Assembly (NCBI RefSeq): GCF_005937885.2
Contig: NZ_CP042176.1
Span: forward strand, 1,855,501 to 1,919,500
Direction of reading: 5' to 3'
Source: Bradyrhizobium sp. KBS0727
GTDB taxonomy: Bacteria > Pseudomonadota > Alphaproteobacteria > Rhizobiales > Xanthobacteraceae
Length of the DNA stretch: 64,000 nucleotides
The notes beneath the pieces are model-generated. The model did no database searches. It worked only from the letters and a program-made list of their open reading frames with translations, and was not told the origin of the DNA. Position 1 is the first letter of the stretch. The number at the start of each line of letters is the position of its first letter. This document shows positions 1 through 9,718 of the stretch, one piece after another. The translations under genes and the position numbers were made by a program.

Positions 1-5
1 CGTTC

Positions 6-1634
6 TTACGCCGCCGCGGTCGGGAAGCTGTAGGTCTTGAACTGGTCGCGCAGCGCGGTCTTCAGGATCTTGCCTGTCGCGGTGTGCGGAATGCCCTCGA
101 CGAAGGCGACGTCGTCGGGCATCCACCATTTCGCGATCTTGCCATCCATGTATTTCAGGATGTCCTCGCGGGTGGCCTTCTGGCCGGCCTTGAGCTGGAC
201 GATCAGAAGCGGCCGCTCGTCCCATTTCGGATGATGGATGCCGATCACCGCCGCTTCCGCCACCGCGGGGTGGCCGACCGCAAGGTTTTCCAGGTCAATC
301 GACGAAATCCATTCGCCGCCGGACTTGATGACGTCCTTGGAGCGGTCGGTGATCCGCATGTAGCCGTGCGGGTCGATGGTCGCGACGTCGCCGGTGTCGA
401 AATAGCCTTCATCGTCGAGGATCTCGGTATCGACGCGGAAATAGGCTTTGGCGATCGCGGGGCCGGAGACCTTGAGCCGGCCGAAGGTCTTGCCGTCCCA
501 CGGCAGCTCCTTGCCGGCATCGTCGGTGATCTTCATCTGGACGCCGTAGGGCGGATAGCCCTGCGTCTGCAGGATATCGAGCCGTGCTTCCCCCTCGAGC
601 TGGTCGAACGGCGGCTTCAGCGTGGCGAGGGTGCCGAGCGGGCTCATCTCGGTCATGCCCCAGGCGTGGCGAACCTCGACGCCCATATCGACGAACGACT
701 TGATCATCGAGCGCGGCATCGCCGAGCCGCCGCACACCACCATGCGCAGATGCGGCAGTTTAAGGTTGTTGGCCGCCATGTGGTTGAGCAGCATCAGCCA
801 GACGGTCGGTACGCCTGCGGTATAGGTCACCTTCTCGGTGTCCATGAGTTCATAGACCGAGGCGCCGTCGAGCTTCGGGCCGGGCATCACCAGCTTGGTG
901 CCCATCGAGGGCGCGGAGAACGCGATGCCCCATGAGTTGGCGTGGAACAGCGGAACCACCGGCAGCATGGTGTCGGCGGCCGAGGTGCCCAGCGCATCCT
1001 TCGAGTTGGCGAGCAGCGCGTGCAGCACGTTGGAGCGGTGCGAATACAGCACGCCCTTGGGATCGCCCGTGGTGCCGGAGGTGTAGCACATCGCGGCCGC
1101 GGTATTTTCGTCAAAGTTATCCCACTCGAACTTGCCGTCGGCTTCCGCGATCCAGTCCTCATAGGCGACCGCGTTCTTCAGCGTGGTCTGCGGCATATGG
1201 GCCTTGTCGGTGAGCACGATGTAGCGCTCGACGCTCGGCAGGCTGGCGGCGATCTTTTCCAGCACCGGCACGAAGGTGATATCGACCATCACCACGCGGT
1301 CCTGCGCATGGTTGATGATCCAGGCGATCTGTTCGGGGAACAGGCGGGGATTGACGGTATGGCAGATCGCGCCGATCCCCATGATCCCGTACCAAGCTTC
1401 GAGATGACGCCAGGTGTTCCAGGCGATGGTGGCGACGCGGTCCCCGAGCTTGATGCCGTCGCGTTCGAGCCGTTGCGAGACTTTCAGGGCGCGGGCATGA
1501 ATTTCGGCGTAATTGGTGCGATGAATGGGACCTTCGACCGACCGCGTGACGACCTCTTGCGTGCCGTGATACTTCGCCGCGTGTTCGATAATCCGGTGGC
1601 AAAGCAAAGGCCAGTCTTGCATCAATCCGAGCAT
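6..1634 (-). CDS. Medium/long-chain fatty-acid--CoA ligase (AMP-binding)
   Basis: ATP-dependent acyl-CoA synthetase of 542 residues that activates a carboxylic acid through an acyl-adenylate. The P-loop-like motif [11 protein letters not shown] lies at residues 184-194, the hinge region with [12 protein letters not shown] follows, and the C-terminal catalytic lysine sits in [12 protein letters not shown]. The length and the opening MLGLMQDW resemble AlkK-like medium-chain ligases. I start at 1634 rather than at the more upstream ATG at 1787 because GGGAGGG lies about 6-8 bases before this ATG and the upstream 51 residues do not look like protein. Substrate chain length cannot be read from the sequence. 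Confidence 0.93.
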   Translation of the reverse strand: MLGLMQDWPLLCHRIIEHAAKYHGTQEVVTRSVEGPIHRTNYAEIHARALKVSQRLERDGIKLGDRVATIAWNTWRHLEAWYGIMGIGAICHTVNPRLFPEQIAWIINHAQDRVVMVDITFVPVLEKIAASLPSVERYIVLTDKAHMPQTTLKNAVAYEDWIAEADGKFEWDNFDENTAAAMCYTSGTTGDPKGVLYSHRSNVLHALLANSKDALGTSAADTMLPVVPLFHANSWGIAFSAPSMGTKLVMPGPKLDGASVYELMDTEKVTYTAGVPTVWLMLLNHMAANNLKLPHLRMVVCGGSAMPRSMIKSFVDMGVEVRHAWGMTEMSPLGTLATLKPPFDQLEGEARLDILQTQGYPPYGVQMKITDDAGKELPWDGKTFGRLKVSGPAIAKAYFRVDTEILDDEGYFDTGDVATIDPHGYMRITDRSKDVIKSGGEWISSIDLENLAVGHPAVAEAAVIGIHHPKWDERPLLIVQLKAGQKATREDILKYMDGKIAKWWMPDDVAFVEGIPHTATGKILKTALRDQFKTYSFPTAAA

Positions 1635-1717
1635 ACGCACGTCCCTCCCGATGGTTATTCGCTCCCGTATGATCCCGCCAAAGTGCTGGTGATCTGGCGT
1701 GAGATCATGGAATTGAC

Positions 1718-2871
1718 ATGAACTGTAGCGCGGAGAAAGCAAGCCGAAAATGGGCTTCTGGCGCCTTTGGCCGCAACCAGGCGGCAATGGTTACCGTTGC
1801 CGTGGCGCTGCTGCTGCTCGGCGCGCAGGCAAAGCCGGTTCACGCCGCAAGGGGCGTCCGCCCGGCGCCATGGGGCGACCTGTTCGGGGGTCCACCAAGG
1901 GGAGAGCCTAGGCGGCATGGCAACGTCCACCGCGCGGCGGTGCCGCTGCCGAGGCCGCGTCCGGCCGATGCGCCGGCGGGGCCGAGACAGGGACAAGGAC
2001 AGGCCCCGCGGCCGCCGAGCCGCAGCCGCCGGCCCCCCAGGCCGGCAAGCCCACCGAGCAGGCCGCACCCGCGTCGGCGCCTTCACAGCCGCCGGCGCCG
2101 CAAGCCTCGGCCTGCCGGCAGGCGCTGACGGAAGCGATCGCCATCGCTCCCAGCATTCCCGATATCCATGGCGCCGGCGGCTGCGGTGGCGAGGATCTGG
2201 TGCGGCTCGAGGCGATCGTGCTGCCGGACCAGCGGCTTGTATCGGTGAAGCCGGCCGCGATCCTGCGGTGCGCCATGGCCGCGGAGCTGGCCGACTGGAT
2301 CCGCACCGACATCGCGCCGCTCGCGGTCAGCCTCGGCAGCACGATTTCCGATCTCGACAATTTCGACTCGTTCGAATGCCGCGGCCGCAACCGGATCGTC
2401 GGCGCCCGCCTCTCCGAACATGGCCGCGCCAATGCGCTCGACGTTCGCGCGCTCAAGCTCGCCAACGGCCGCTCGATTTCGCTGACCGATCGCACGGTGC
2501 CGCGCGACGTGCGCGAGACGGTGCTGCATTCGGTCTGTGCGCGGTTCTCGACCGTGCTCGGCCCCAGCTCGGACTGGTATCATGAAGATCACATCCATCT
2601 CGACCTGATGGAACGGCGCAGCAATTACCGGATCTGTCAGTGGGACGTGCTGGATCCGCTGCCGCGGGTCGCGCCATTGTTGCCGGCGGTACGTCCCGAC
2701 GACGCGCCGCCGCGCGAGGTTGCCGCCAAACCTGACACGGCCAAACCTGACGCAGCCAGACAGGAGACCGCGCCGGCGGAGGCTGCTGACGAGACCGAAC
2801 CGGAGCCTGCGGCCAAGCCGGAAACAAAAAAGCCGGCAACAAAAAAGCGCCGGCAAAACCGGCGCTTTTGA
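1718..2871 (+). pseudogene. Extensin-like family protein, apparent frameshift in the linker
   Basis: The extensin-like C-terminal domain (cell-wall associated, function not established in bacteria) is read in the frame of 2200-2871 and stays open upstream to 1912 without a usable start. It has CGGEDLVRLEAIV, a conserved ECRGRNR, HGRANALDVR and WYHEDHIHLDL. The signal peptide (MVTVAVALLLLGAQAKPVHA from 1787, or the longer start at 1718) and a Pro/Arg linker ending VPLPRPRPADAPAG are in another frame. Joining the two at about 1970-1985, in a G/C-rich run, gives a normal secreted extensin-like protein, so one base appears to be missing. The C-terminus is rich in Ala, Pro, Lys and Glu. Either a real pseudogene or an assembly error. 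Confidence 0.72.
2843..2869. terminator. Bidirectional intrinsic terminator
   Basis: A perfect 11-bp stem (2843-2853 with 2859-2869) closes a 5-base loop; both arms carry an A4/T4 end, so it can work on both strands. It overlaps the last codons of the extensin-like gene and sits about 27 bases beyond the stop of the convergent L,D-transpeptidase gene. Confidence 0.75.
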
Positions 2872-2895
2872 TCTCGCTCGAAGGGTGCGAGGCGA

Positions 2896-3573
2896 TTACT
2901 GGACGTTGTTGCCGCCGCCCTGCAGCGCCATTTGCGAATTGAACGGTGAGTCGCCGTGCTTCGGCTCCAGCACCACCACGACCGTATTGAGGCCGACGCG
3001 GTCATAGAGATCGATGACGTCCTCGTTGGTCATGCGGATGCAGCCCGACGAAATCGATGCGCCAATGTATTCCGGCTGGTTGGTGCCGTGAATACGGAAC
3101 AGCGTGTCCTTGCCGCCCGAGTAGAGATAGAGCGCGCGCGAACCCATCGGATTGTCCGGTCCGGGTGCAACGAACTTCGGCACGCCGAGACGCGAAATCT
3201 CACCCGGCGTCGGATGCCACGGCGGCCACTCGGTTTTGCTGCCGATCTTGGCAATGCCGGACCACGCCATGGCTTCTTCGCCGACGGTGATGCCGTAGCG
3301 GATCGCCTTGCCGTTGGCCTGGACCAGATAGAGGTAGTGATTGTCGGAATCGACCACGATCGAGCCCGGCGCTTCCTTGCGGTGATAGTCGACGATCGCG
3401 CGGCGGAAGGCCTCCGGAACCGGGGTCTTCACATAGGAAACCTTGGACAGCAGTTCCTTGTCGCGCGGCTTGAAATTCTGGGTATTGGTCGCTTCGTAGG
3501 TGGTGCCCTGCATGCAGCCTGACAGCATGAAGCCGGCGGCCAGGATACCCAGTGTGACTTTCAGCGACGACAT
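2896..3573 (-). CDS. L,D-transpeptidase (YkuD) lipoprotein
   Basis: Periplasmic peptidoglycan cross-linking or lipoprotein-anchoring enzyme, 225 residues. The N-terminus is a lipoprotein signal with lipobox LSGC (Cys20). The YkuD catalytic signature is present: HGT at 162-164 and SSGCIRM with nucleophile Cys178. The residues between the lipobox and about 70 form a linker. It is transcribed convergently with the extensin-like gene and divergently from the CorA gene. The YkuD call is firm; whether it makes 3-3 cross-links or anchors proteins is not decidable here. Confidence 0.92.
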   Translation of the reverse strand: MSSLKVTLGILAAGFMLSGCMQGTTYEATNTQNFKPRDKELLSKVSYVKTPVPEAFRRAIVDYHRKEAPGSIVVDSDNHYLYLVQANGKAIRYGITVGEEAMAWSGIAKIGSKTEWPPWHPTPGEISRLGVPKFVAPGPDNPMGSRALYLYSGGKDTLFRIHGTNQPEYIGASISSGCIRMTNEDVIDLYDRVGLNTVVVVLEPKHGDSPFNSQMALQGGGNNVQ

Positions 3574-3913
3574 GGTTCAGTTCCAATCGAAAGCCTGGCG
3601 TTCGCGGCGGCAAATCCTGCGCCCCAAACGCGACGATTCCATTAATCTCATTATCGACAAAAACCGGCAATTATTCCAGTGCTTGCGCAGCAGTTCGGCA
3701 CTGCGGGAGGCTGGCTGTGGCTTTTTTGCCGCAAGTTTTGCGGTTTCTGGTTGATTTCGGGGCAGTGGTGGTGCTGTTGCCGAATCCAGGCCGCGTCGCC
3801 GCCACTTCGTCGCCATAAATGTGGGCCGGCGGTTAATGCAGCGGTCATGAAGCGCTTGCCAGAATCGCGTTTAGTGCCGCTGGGTGCGGTTGGTGCCCGT
3901 TCCGGAGTTGCTC
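3574..3913. other. Divergent intergenic region, 340 bp
   Basis: Lies between the L,D-transpeptidase and CorA starts and must hold both promoters. I see a 6-bp hairpin at 3729-3743 (CCGCAA / TTGCGG) and no convincing ORF. No promoter could be assigned with confidence. Confidence 0.5.
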
Positions 3914-4891
3914 ATGTTCTCGGTGTACGTTCCCTCCGAATCTGCCCTCAAGAAGCTGCCTGTGGTCGACCCGGCCGGATTGCCGGAAAACGCCGTCTGG
4001 ATCGATCTGGTGAAACCGACCTCCGCGGAGGACCGCGCCGTTGAGCGGCTGGCCGGGATCGCGGTGCCGACCCGGGAGGACATGCAGGAAATCGAGATTT
4101 CCAGCCGGCTCTATATCGAGAGCGGCGCGCGCTACATGACCGCGACGCTGATGTGCCATTCCGACACCGATATGCCGCGCACCACGGCCGTCACCTTCAT
4201 CCTCTCCGGCCACCGCCTGGTCACGGTGCGATACGACGAACCGCGGCCGTTTGCGCTGGTCGAGAACAAGCTGGGGCGATCATGCGTGGCGGGCATCACC
4301 GGTGAAATGGTGATGATGGAGCTGCTCGACGCCGTGATCGACCGGTGCGCCGACATTCTGGAGCGCGCCGGCGCCGACGTCGACCAGGTTTCCCATGACA
4401 TCTTCGAACCCGAACAGGAGCGCCACGGCCACGCCAAGCAATATTCGCAGATCCTGCAGGCGATCGGACGCAAGGGCGATTTGACCTCAAAGGTCCGCGA
4501 GAGTCTGGTCTCGATCGGCCGTGTCGTCACCTTCCTGTCGGCGGTGATGGAGGGCGTCAAATGGTCCAAGGACATGCGCGAGCAGCTCAAGACCATGCAG
4601 CGCGACGTCGCTTCCCTGACCGACCACGCCTCCTACCTCTCCAACAAAATCACCTTCGTGCTCGATGCCATGCTCGGCGTCGTCAATCTCGAGCAGAACA
4701 ACATCATCAAGCTGTTCTCGGTGATGGCAGTGGTCTTGATGCCGCCGACGCTGATCGCCTCGATCTACGGCATGAACTTCAAGATAATGCCGGAACTCGA
4801 ATGGGTGCACGGCTATCCCTACGCGCTGGTGCTGATGGTCGCCGCAGCGATCGTGCCTTACTTCCTGTTCAAGTGGAAAAAGTGGCTGTAG
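3914..4891 (+). CDS. CorA-family magnesium/divalent cation transporter
   Basis: Inner-membrane pentameric Mg2+ channel, 325 residues. The long soluble N-terminal domain is followed by a helical stalk and two transmembrane helices at the C-terminus. The signature YGMN (about residues 285-288) ends the first membrane helix and the C-terminus is positively charged (FKWKKWL). The start at 3914 is preferred over 3884 because GGAG lies 7 bases upstream and family members begin at the MFSVYVP equivalent. It stands alone in the + direction. Confidence 0.93.
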   Translation: MFSVYVPSESALKKLPVVDPAGLPENAVWIDLVKPTSAEDRAVERLAGIAVPTREDMQEIEISSRLYIESGARYMTATLMCHSDTDMPRTTAVTFILSGHRLVTVRYDEPRPFALVENKLGRSCVAGITGEMVMMELLDAVIDRCADILERAGADVDQVSHDIFEPEQERHGHAKQYSQILQAIGRKGDLTSKVRESLVSIGRVVTFLSAVMEGVKWSKDMREQLKTMQRDVASLTDHASYLSNKITFVLDAMLGVVNLEQNNIIKLFSVMAVVLMPPTLIASIYGMNFKIMPELEWVHGYPYALVLMVAAAIVPYFLFKWKKWL

Positions 4892-5019
4892 GGCCGCGGT
4901 TCCCGCGCTTTTTCGACATCCGAAGTCTGCCTCAATTCCACTGCTAAAATTTGAGCGGTGCGCTGAACGATTGATCGAAACTTGTCTGCGATAAGAATGC
5001 CTCAGGCCGTGAGGATACA

Positions 5020-5244
5020 ATGGTTGAGAAACGTATAACGTCCCCCCGCAACGTCATCGATTTCGCGCGCTATCAACAGGGTCGCGCCGCTGACAAGGCG
5101 CAGGCGATCTCTATGCGACTTTGCCGTCATTGCGGCGCGGCGCTGGCGGATGGCGAGAACGAGGACGAGTGTTCCAGCGCGTTCAGGGTCGACGACGCCA
5201 GCCTGCGCTGGCAGGCCGTCCAGATCCTGCGCGGATTGATCTGA
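5020..5244 (+). CDS. Small conserved-type hypothetical protein with a CxxC motif
   Basis: A 74-residue protein. It has one CRHC pair (about residues 35-38) and a later Cys at about 51, which could bind a metal, but no family is recognised. A GAGG sequence lies at good distance before the ATG. The basic N-terminus (MVEKRITSPRN) and the aromatic C-terminal part look like real protein. It is isolated between CorA and a dispersed repeat. Confidence 0.65.
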   Translation: MVEKRITSPRNVIDFARYQQGRAADKAQAISMRLCRHCGAALADGENEDECSSAFRVDDASLRWQAVQILRGLI

Positions 5245-5273
5245 ATTTCTGGAACGCGGTCCGCGTGGCTATG

Positions 5274-5391
5274 GCGTTTTCGAGCGAAGCATGCCCTCGG
5301 ACTTGATCCCTGGGTGGACGCCGGTTCGCGTAAGGAAAACGCGTCAAGACAAAACATAGAGCCCGGTTCTGCTTCCATCAGAACCGACAAG
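5274..5391 (+). repeat. Dispersed intergenic repeat, GCGTTTTC/GAAAACGC family, copy 1
   Basis: Begins with GCGTTTTCGAGCGAAG, has the inverted arm GAAAACGC at 5335-5342, then a hairpin CGGTTCTG (5364-5371) / CAGAACCG (5379-5386). It runs up to the stop codon of the SDR gene at 5394. Related copies lie at 7418, 16348, 17367 and 24912. Confidence 0.85.
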
Positions 5392-5393
5392 GT

Positions 5394-6149
5394 CTAGACG
5401 TGCTGACCGCCGTTGATGTGGATCTCGGCGCCGTTCACGTAGGAACTGGTTTCCGTACACAGTACATAGATGATCTTTGCTACTTCGTCGGGCGTGCCGA
5501 GCCGGTGCAGCGGAATCTGTTCCTCGACAATCTTCTCGGTGCCCGGTGACAGGATCGAGGTGTCGATCTCGCCCGGCGCGATCGAATTGACGCGGACGCC
5601 GACCCGCCCGAAATCCGACGCCATTTCCCGTGTCAGCGAAGCCAGTGCCGCCTTCGAGGTCGCATAGGCCGCGCCCGCGAACGGGTGGACGCGGGAGCCC
5701 GCGATCGAGGTGACGTTCACGACCGAGCCCCTGGCGGCCTTCAATTCCTCGATCAGCCCGCGCGCCATCATGATCGGTGCGAAGAAATTCACCCGGAACA
5801 CATGGCTCCATGTGTCGATGTCGGTGTCCATGGTGCCCATGCGTCCGCCGCCCGGCGCCTTCGGCGAAATCGCGGCGTTGTTGACCAGCGCATGCAGCGC
5901 ACCGCCTTCAAGGCGTTCGCGTATTTCCGAGATAGCCCGCGTGGTGTCGGCGTGGTCGGCGAGGTCGACCTGGACGTGATCCTCCGGGCCTGCGTCCCAT
6001 GGGCAGTTTTCCGGGAAGGGATGCCGCGAGCAGGTGATGACGCGCCAGCCGGCGGAGGAGAAGCGGATCACGGTGGCATGGCCGATGCCGCGACTGGCCC
6101 CGGTCAGGAGCATCGTGCGTCGGGGGCCATGGTTGGATGCGGAAGGCAT
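5394..6149 (-). CDS. SDR-family oxidoreductase
   Basis: Cytosolic NAD(P)-dependent short-chain dehydrogenase, 251 residues. The Rossmann motif TGASRGIG is at 16-23, NNAA at 90-93, the catalytic Ser near 148 and YATSK (Tyr162, Lys166). The end INGGQHV is typical of classical SDRs with FabG-like topology. It lies 85 bp downstream of pdxH in the same direction, but a dispersed repeat fills that gap. The substrate is unknown. Confidence 0.92.
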   Translation of the reverse strand: MPSASNHGPRRTMLLTGASRGIGHATVIRFSSAGWRVITCSRHPFPENCPWDAGPEDHVQVDLADHADTTRAISEIRERLEGGALHALVNNAAISPKAPGGGRMGTMDTDIDTWSHVFRVNFFAPIMMARGLIEELKAARGSVVNVTSIAGSRVHPFAGAAYATSKAALASLTREMASDFGRVGVRVNSIAPGEIDTSILSPGTEKIVEEQIPLHRLGTPDEVAKIIYVLCTETSSYVNGAEIHINGGQHV

Positions 6150-6167
6150 AAAAATTTCTCTCGTTTT

Positions 6168-6226
6168 CCGTCATGCCCGGCAGAGCAGAAGGACGTGGAT
6201 GGCCGGGATGAGCCGGGCCATGGCGG
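6168..6226. repeat. Dispersed palindromic repeat between pdxH and the SDR gene
   Basis: Opens with CCGTCATGCCCGGC and closes with GCCGGGATGAGCCGGGCCATGG, so its ends can fold on each other. It resembles the GTCATGGCCGGG repeats I remember from Bradyrhizobium genomes. Boundaries are approximate. Confidence 0.55.
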
Positions 6227-6234
6227 CTCAATCT

Positions 6235-6876
6235 CTAGGGATACAACCGCACCTTGCTCCACGGCTGCCCCGGCGCATCACGGCGAAACTCGATGCGGTC
6301 GTGCAGGCGGAACGGGCGATCGTGCCAGAATTCGAAACGGGAAGGCGTGATGCGCCAGCCGCTCCAACCCGGCGGGCGCGGCACCTCGCCAATTATGTGC
6401 TTGGCGGCGACCAGCGCTATCGCCTGCTCGAACGCAAAGCGGCTTTCCAGCGGCTGCGACTGCTTGCTGGCCCAGGCCCCGATCTGCGCCTGCTTCGGCC
6501 GCGTCGCGAAATAAGCGTCGGCTTCTTCCGCGGTCACCGGCGTCACATTGCCGCGGATGCGGACCTGACGGCGCAGCGACTTCCAGTGAAAAAGTAAAGC
6601 GGCCTTAGGATTTGCGGCGAGTTCGCGGCCTTTCTGGCTGGCGATATGGCTGTAGAACACGAAACCATCCGCGTCATAGCCCTTCATCAGCACCATCCGC
6701 ACGTCGGGCAGGCCGTCGGCGTCGACGGTTGCCAGCGACATCGCGTTGGGATCGTTCGGCTCGGACTTCACCGCTTCCGCAAACCATTCGCCGAACAGCG
6801 CAAACGGTTCCTCGGCCGCGGTAAAATCACCCGATGTTAACGGTGTCGGGTGTTTGATGGAGGTTGTGTCCGTCAT
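6235..6876 (-). CDS. pdxH: Pyridoxamine 5'-phosphate oxidase
   Basis: FMN-dependent oxidase that makes pyridoxal 5'-phosphate from the pyridoxine or pyridoxamine phosphates, 213 residues. The FMN-binding segment [17 protein letters not shown] and the later [14 protein letters not shown] are conserved, and the C-terminal PNPOx dimerisation segment ends in [17 protein letters not shown]. The start at 6876 ([10 protein letters not shown]) is chosen because the 26 residues upstream lack conservation features. It runs toward the SDR gene. Confidence 0.95.
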   Translation of the reverse strand: MTDTTSIKHPTPLTSGDFTAAEEPFALFGEWFAEAVKSEPNDPNAMSLATVDADGLPDVRMVLMKGYDADGFVFYSHIASQKGRELAANPKAALLFHWKSLRRQVRIRGNVTPVTAEEADAYFATRPKQAQIGAWASKQSQPLESRFAFEQAIALVAAKHIIGEVPRPPGWSGWRITPSRFEFWHDRPFRLHDRIEFRRDAPGQPWSKVRLYP

Positions 6877-6995
6877 GTCAGGAGTCCCAGTTGCGTCCGT
6901 TCGCGTCCCAGAGCGCGTTGCTGCCCCGATGTAGGTTCGCCCTATATAGGACATGGGGACGCGTTGGCCTATCGGCGATCAGCCCGGCGGGCGCG

Positions 6996-7403
6996 ATGGC
7001 GACGCTGATTTTGGTTGGCCTCGGCTCGGGCGGCTGCAGCATGAACCGGTCGGACTCGGCGCTGGCCAAGATGGAAGAGGGCGACGTCACCGGGGCGATC
7101 GCATCCACCAGTCTGCCGGTCCCGACCGAGAGCGATCTGGCGTTTGCCCGCACCGCCGCCTCCGACGTCCTGACCAAGGGCGACAAGGATTCCAGCCAGC
7201 CTTGGGAAAATCCGGAAACCGGGGCGCGGGGTTCGGTGACGCCGCTGGCCCAGTCCTATGCCTCCGAGGACGGCCGGACCTGCCGGGATTTCCTGGCGAG
7301 TTATGTCAACGGCCGCACCGAAAGCTGGCTGCAGGGCGCCGCCTGCAAGGCCAGCCAGGGCCGGTGGGAAATTCATACGCTAAAGCCCTGGAAGCGAGGA
7401 TGA
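6996..7403 (+). CDS. RT0821/Lpp0805-type surface lipoprotein (17 kDa antigen-like)
   Basis: A short lipoprotein signal (MATLILVGLGSGGC) precedes a domain with WENPETGARGSVTP, CRDFLASY, SWLQGAACK and the end LKPWKRG. This matches, by memory, the 17 kDa surface antigen-like family found across Rhizobiales, proposed to sit in the outer envelope. The start at 6996 gives 135 residues; an ATG at 6864 would overlap the divergent pdxH start and lacks a signal peptide. Function unknown. Confidence 0.8.
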   Translation: MATLILVGLGSGGCSMNRSDSALAKMEEGDVTGAIASTSLPVPTESDLAFARTAASDVLTKGDKDSSQPWENPETGARGSVTPLAQSYASEDGRTCRDFLASYVNGRTESWLQGAACKASQGRWEIHTLKPWKRG

Positions 7404-7417
7404 GTTGGGGTTTTGGA

Positions 7418-7456
7418 GTGAAGTGGCGTTTTGCGTAAAGAAAACGCGTCAAAACA
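7418..7456 (+). repeat. Dispersed intergenic repeat, GCGTTTTC/GAAAACGC family, short copy 2
   Basis: Contains GTGAAGTGGCGTTTTGCG, the inverted arm AAAACGC at 7441-7447 and the following GTCAAAACA. It is a shortened version of the copies at 5274 and 24912. Confidence 0.6.
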
Positions 7457-7564
7457 TGGCCTGCGGGCCGTTGCAAAAATGCAACTGAACACCCAGATGA
7501 AGCCAAGGCGGGCGAATTGCCCTAAAATCCCGAGAACCGAATTCCCTTGAAGGAGACCTGACGT

Positions 7565-8527
7565 ATGCGCGACCCCTATGAGGTCTTGGGGGTGCCGCGG
7601 GGCGCCAGCGCTGCTGCGATCAAGAGCGCCTATCGCAAGCTCGCCAAGAAGCATCACCCGGACAGCAACAAGAACGACCCGAAGGCCGCGGAGCGTTTTT
7701 CCGAATTGAATTCGGCCAACGAGATCATCGGCGACGAGGACAAGCGCAAGCAGTTCGATCGCGGCGAAATCGACGCCGAGGGCAAGCCGCGCTTTCAGGG
7801 CTTTCCCGGCGGCGACCCGCGCGGCCGCGCCGGCGGACCGGGCGGCTTTCAGTCCCATACCTTCCGGACCGGCGGCGGTGGCCCCGGTGGCATGGGCGGC
7901 GCAGGCTTCGAGGACATCCTCAACAGCATGTTCGGCGGCGCGGCGGCCCGGGGCGGGCGCGGCGGCGGCAGAACCTTTGAATTCGATACCGGCGGGATCG
8001 GCGTCGATCTCGATCTCAACGTCGCCATGTCGGTGTCGCTGGAAGAGTCGGTCAAGGGCGGCGACAAGCGCGTCCGCCTTCCGACCGGCAAGGAGCTCAA
8101 TGTCCGGATTCCCGCGGGCGTCACCCCGGGTCAACAGATCCGGCTGAAGGGCCAGGGCGAAACCGCCCCCGGCCATCCGCCGGGCGATCTCCTGATCACG
8201 ATCAGCATCGCGCCGCATCCGTTCTTCAAGGTCGATGGCAACGATCTGCGGGTCGATCTGCCGATCACGCTCTATGAAGCCGTTCTCGGCGGCAAGGTCC
8301 GCGTGCCGACGCTCGGCGGCGCGGTCGAACTGTCGATCCCGAAAAACACCTCGAGCGGCCGCACCTTCCGCCTTAAGGGCAAGGGCCTGCCGAAGGCGGG
8401 GGCGACCGGGGACCTGCTCGTCACCACCAAAATCATCCTCCCCGACGGGAACGATAGCGAGCTTGAGGCATTGATGCTGAAATGGCGCGACGGCCACCCC
8501 TATAATCCGCGCAGCGATCTCGGTTGA
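7565..8527 (+). CDS. J-domain co-chaperone of the CbpA type (DnaJ C-terminal domain)
   Basis: A 320-residue DnaJ-class protein that would stimulate Hsp70 and bind unfolded protein. The J domain covers about residues 3-70 with the HPD motif at 31-33. A long Gly/Phe-rich region follows (about 75-145), then two C-terminal beta-sandwich domains. The zinc finger (CxxCxGxG repeats) of true DnaJ is absent, which makes it CbpA-like. AAGGAG sits before the ATG. It stands alone. Confidence 0.93.
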   Translation: MRDPYEVLGVPRGASAAAIKSAYRKLAKKHHPDSNKNDPKAAERFSELNSANEIIGDEDKRKQFDRGEIDAEGKPRFQGFPGGDPRGRAGGPGGFQSHTFRTGGGGPGGMGGAGFEDILNSMFGGAAARGGRGGGRTFEFDTGGIGVDLDLNVAMSVSLEESVKGGDKRVRLPTGKELNVRIPAGVTPGQQIRLKGQGETAPGHPPGDLLITISIAPHPFFKVDGNDLRVDLPITLYEAVLGGKVRVPTLGGAVELSIPKNTSSGRTFRLKGKGLPKAGATGDLLVTTKIILPDGNDSELEALMLKWRDGHPYNPRSDLG

Positions 8528-8615
8528 GCGGAAGCTGATTCGCGCCAAAAAAGAACGTTGATGGCGGAGTTTCCCCCGGCAGGTTTCCTTCCGACGAAGT
8601 CCTCGAAAAGTAAGG

Positions 8616-8649
8616 TCATTTCCTGAAACAAGGTGTTTCCAGGAAATGA
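8616..8649. terminator. Strong stem-loop downstream of the J-domain gene
   Basis: TCATTTCCTG pairs with CAGGAAATGA and AAACA with TGTTT, giving a 15-bp stem with one bulge and a 3-base loop. No T-tract follows on either strand, so termination is only a possibility; a transcribed structural element is equally possible. Confidence 0.4.
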
Positions 8650-8851
8650 GGGGCGGCCTCGAAAGGGGGACCAGCGCGGTACCAAACCCCGATCGAGGCC
8701 GCTTGCGCCGATCGGCGGATCGAGCGCTGCTCATTTTCTCGTGATTACCCGGTGCGATAATGAGACGCACCCATGACTTGATTCCAGATTTTAAGTGTTC
8801 GAATTGGGACGTAGCGAGCCCAGGCGAACTAGCCGCCGTTTTCTCTGTCCC

Positions 8852-8928
8852 GTAGCTTGGATGAAGCAAAGCGCAACCCGAGATAGGTTGGCGTCATAGT
8901 CCGCTACCAGTGCTACGCTTTGCATCAG
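8852..8928. repeat. Dispersed imperfect inverted repeat
   Basis: GTAGCTTGGATGAAGCAAAGCG at the left end faces CGCTTTGCATCA at the right end, with one mismatch in the pairing. It resembles the GTAGCCCGGATGAGC repeat family seen at 28231 in this window. Confidence 0.5.
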
Positions 8929-8934
8929 GTCCGC

Positions 8935-9705
8935 TCAGCCGCCGCTTTTCTCCAACTGGTCGTAGACCGCTTGCGCGATTTGCGTCAGGCGTCCGCGGTC
9001 GGTGCCGCCGCTCACCACATAACCGACGCCGCGATCGGCCCAGAACAGCGCGCTCTCGCCGCCTTGCGCCGCATATCGCATCTGCGTCGCCTCGGCTTCC
9101 GATTTCGCGGTGTAGATCGTGAAGCGTTCGCCCGACGCGCTCTCATACATCAGGAAAGACGCCGGTCCGCTCGGACCGGGCAGCAGCCGACCGCCGACCA
9201 GTTTCAGCCCGGCAGCCGTCAGTTCGGGCGCGCGTACGTCCCAGCCGCAGCGCTTGGTCAGCCATTGCTGCAGATGGGCGCGTTCGCTGCCGGGCACTTC
9301 GACGGGATGGCGGACTTCCACCACATAGAGCCGGTGCGCATCGAGCGCATCCACAGTGAAATTCTGGAATGCCGAGGGCGCAGCGGTGGCGCCGCGCGCC
9401 ACCCAGCCGGCGCCGCCGCCGGCGATGAAGGCCGCCAGGGTTGCTGCGACCGCGCCATACACCCATCGGCGCGGCTGTTGCACCAGTCGTTCGATCTCGA
9501 GCCGCTTCGGCACCGCCTCGTCGGCGACCGCGTCGTAACGCGCGTGCAGCGCTTCCGCCATCGCGCGCCACGACTGCACCCGCGTGGCATCGTCGGGATG
9601 CGCCGCGAGCCACGCCTCGACATCGCCGCGGCGTTCCGCCGGCAGCTCGTTGTCGACGTAAGCGTGCAGCTCGTCTTCGGTGACGGGAATGTGGGGCTCG
9701 GTCAT
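8935..9705 (-). CDS. Membrane-bound anti-sigma factor
   Basis: A 256-residue protein. The N-terminal cytoplasmic part has the anti-sigma signature ELHAYVDNELPAERR; a single membrane helix spans about residues 81-102 (VYGAVAATLAAFIAGGGAGW); the rest is periplasmic. It is encoded directly after an ECF sigma factor, 108 bp downstream in the same direction, which supports the call. It would hold the sigma factor at the membrane until a signal is sensed. The periplasmic domain (with GCDV-like and SASGERFTIY segments) is not one I recognise, so the signal is unknown. Confidence 0.88.
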   Translation of the reverse strand: MTEPHIPVTEDELHAYVDNELPAERRGDVEAWLAAHPDDATRVQSWRAMAEALHARYDAVADEAVPKRLEIERLVQQPRRWVYGAVAATLAAFIAGGGAGWVARGATAAPSAFQNFTVDALDAHRLYVVEVRHPVEVPGSERAHLQQWLTKRCGWDVRAPELTAAGLKLVGGRLLPGPSGPASFLMYESASGERFTIYTAKSEAEATQMRYAAQGGESALFWADRGVGYVVSGGTDRGRLTQIAQAVYDQLEKSGG

Positions 9706-9718
9706 TGTCGTCGTCTCT

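Larger units (their letters stand above)
8528..8934. other. Intergenic region, 407 bp, with inverted repeats only
   Basis: No credible ORF. It contains a strong hairpin at 8616-8649 and a dispersed repeat at about 8852-8928 (both listed). Confidence 0.6.
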
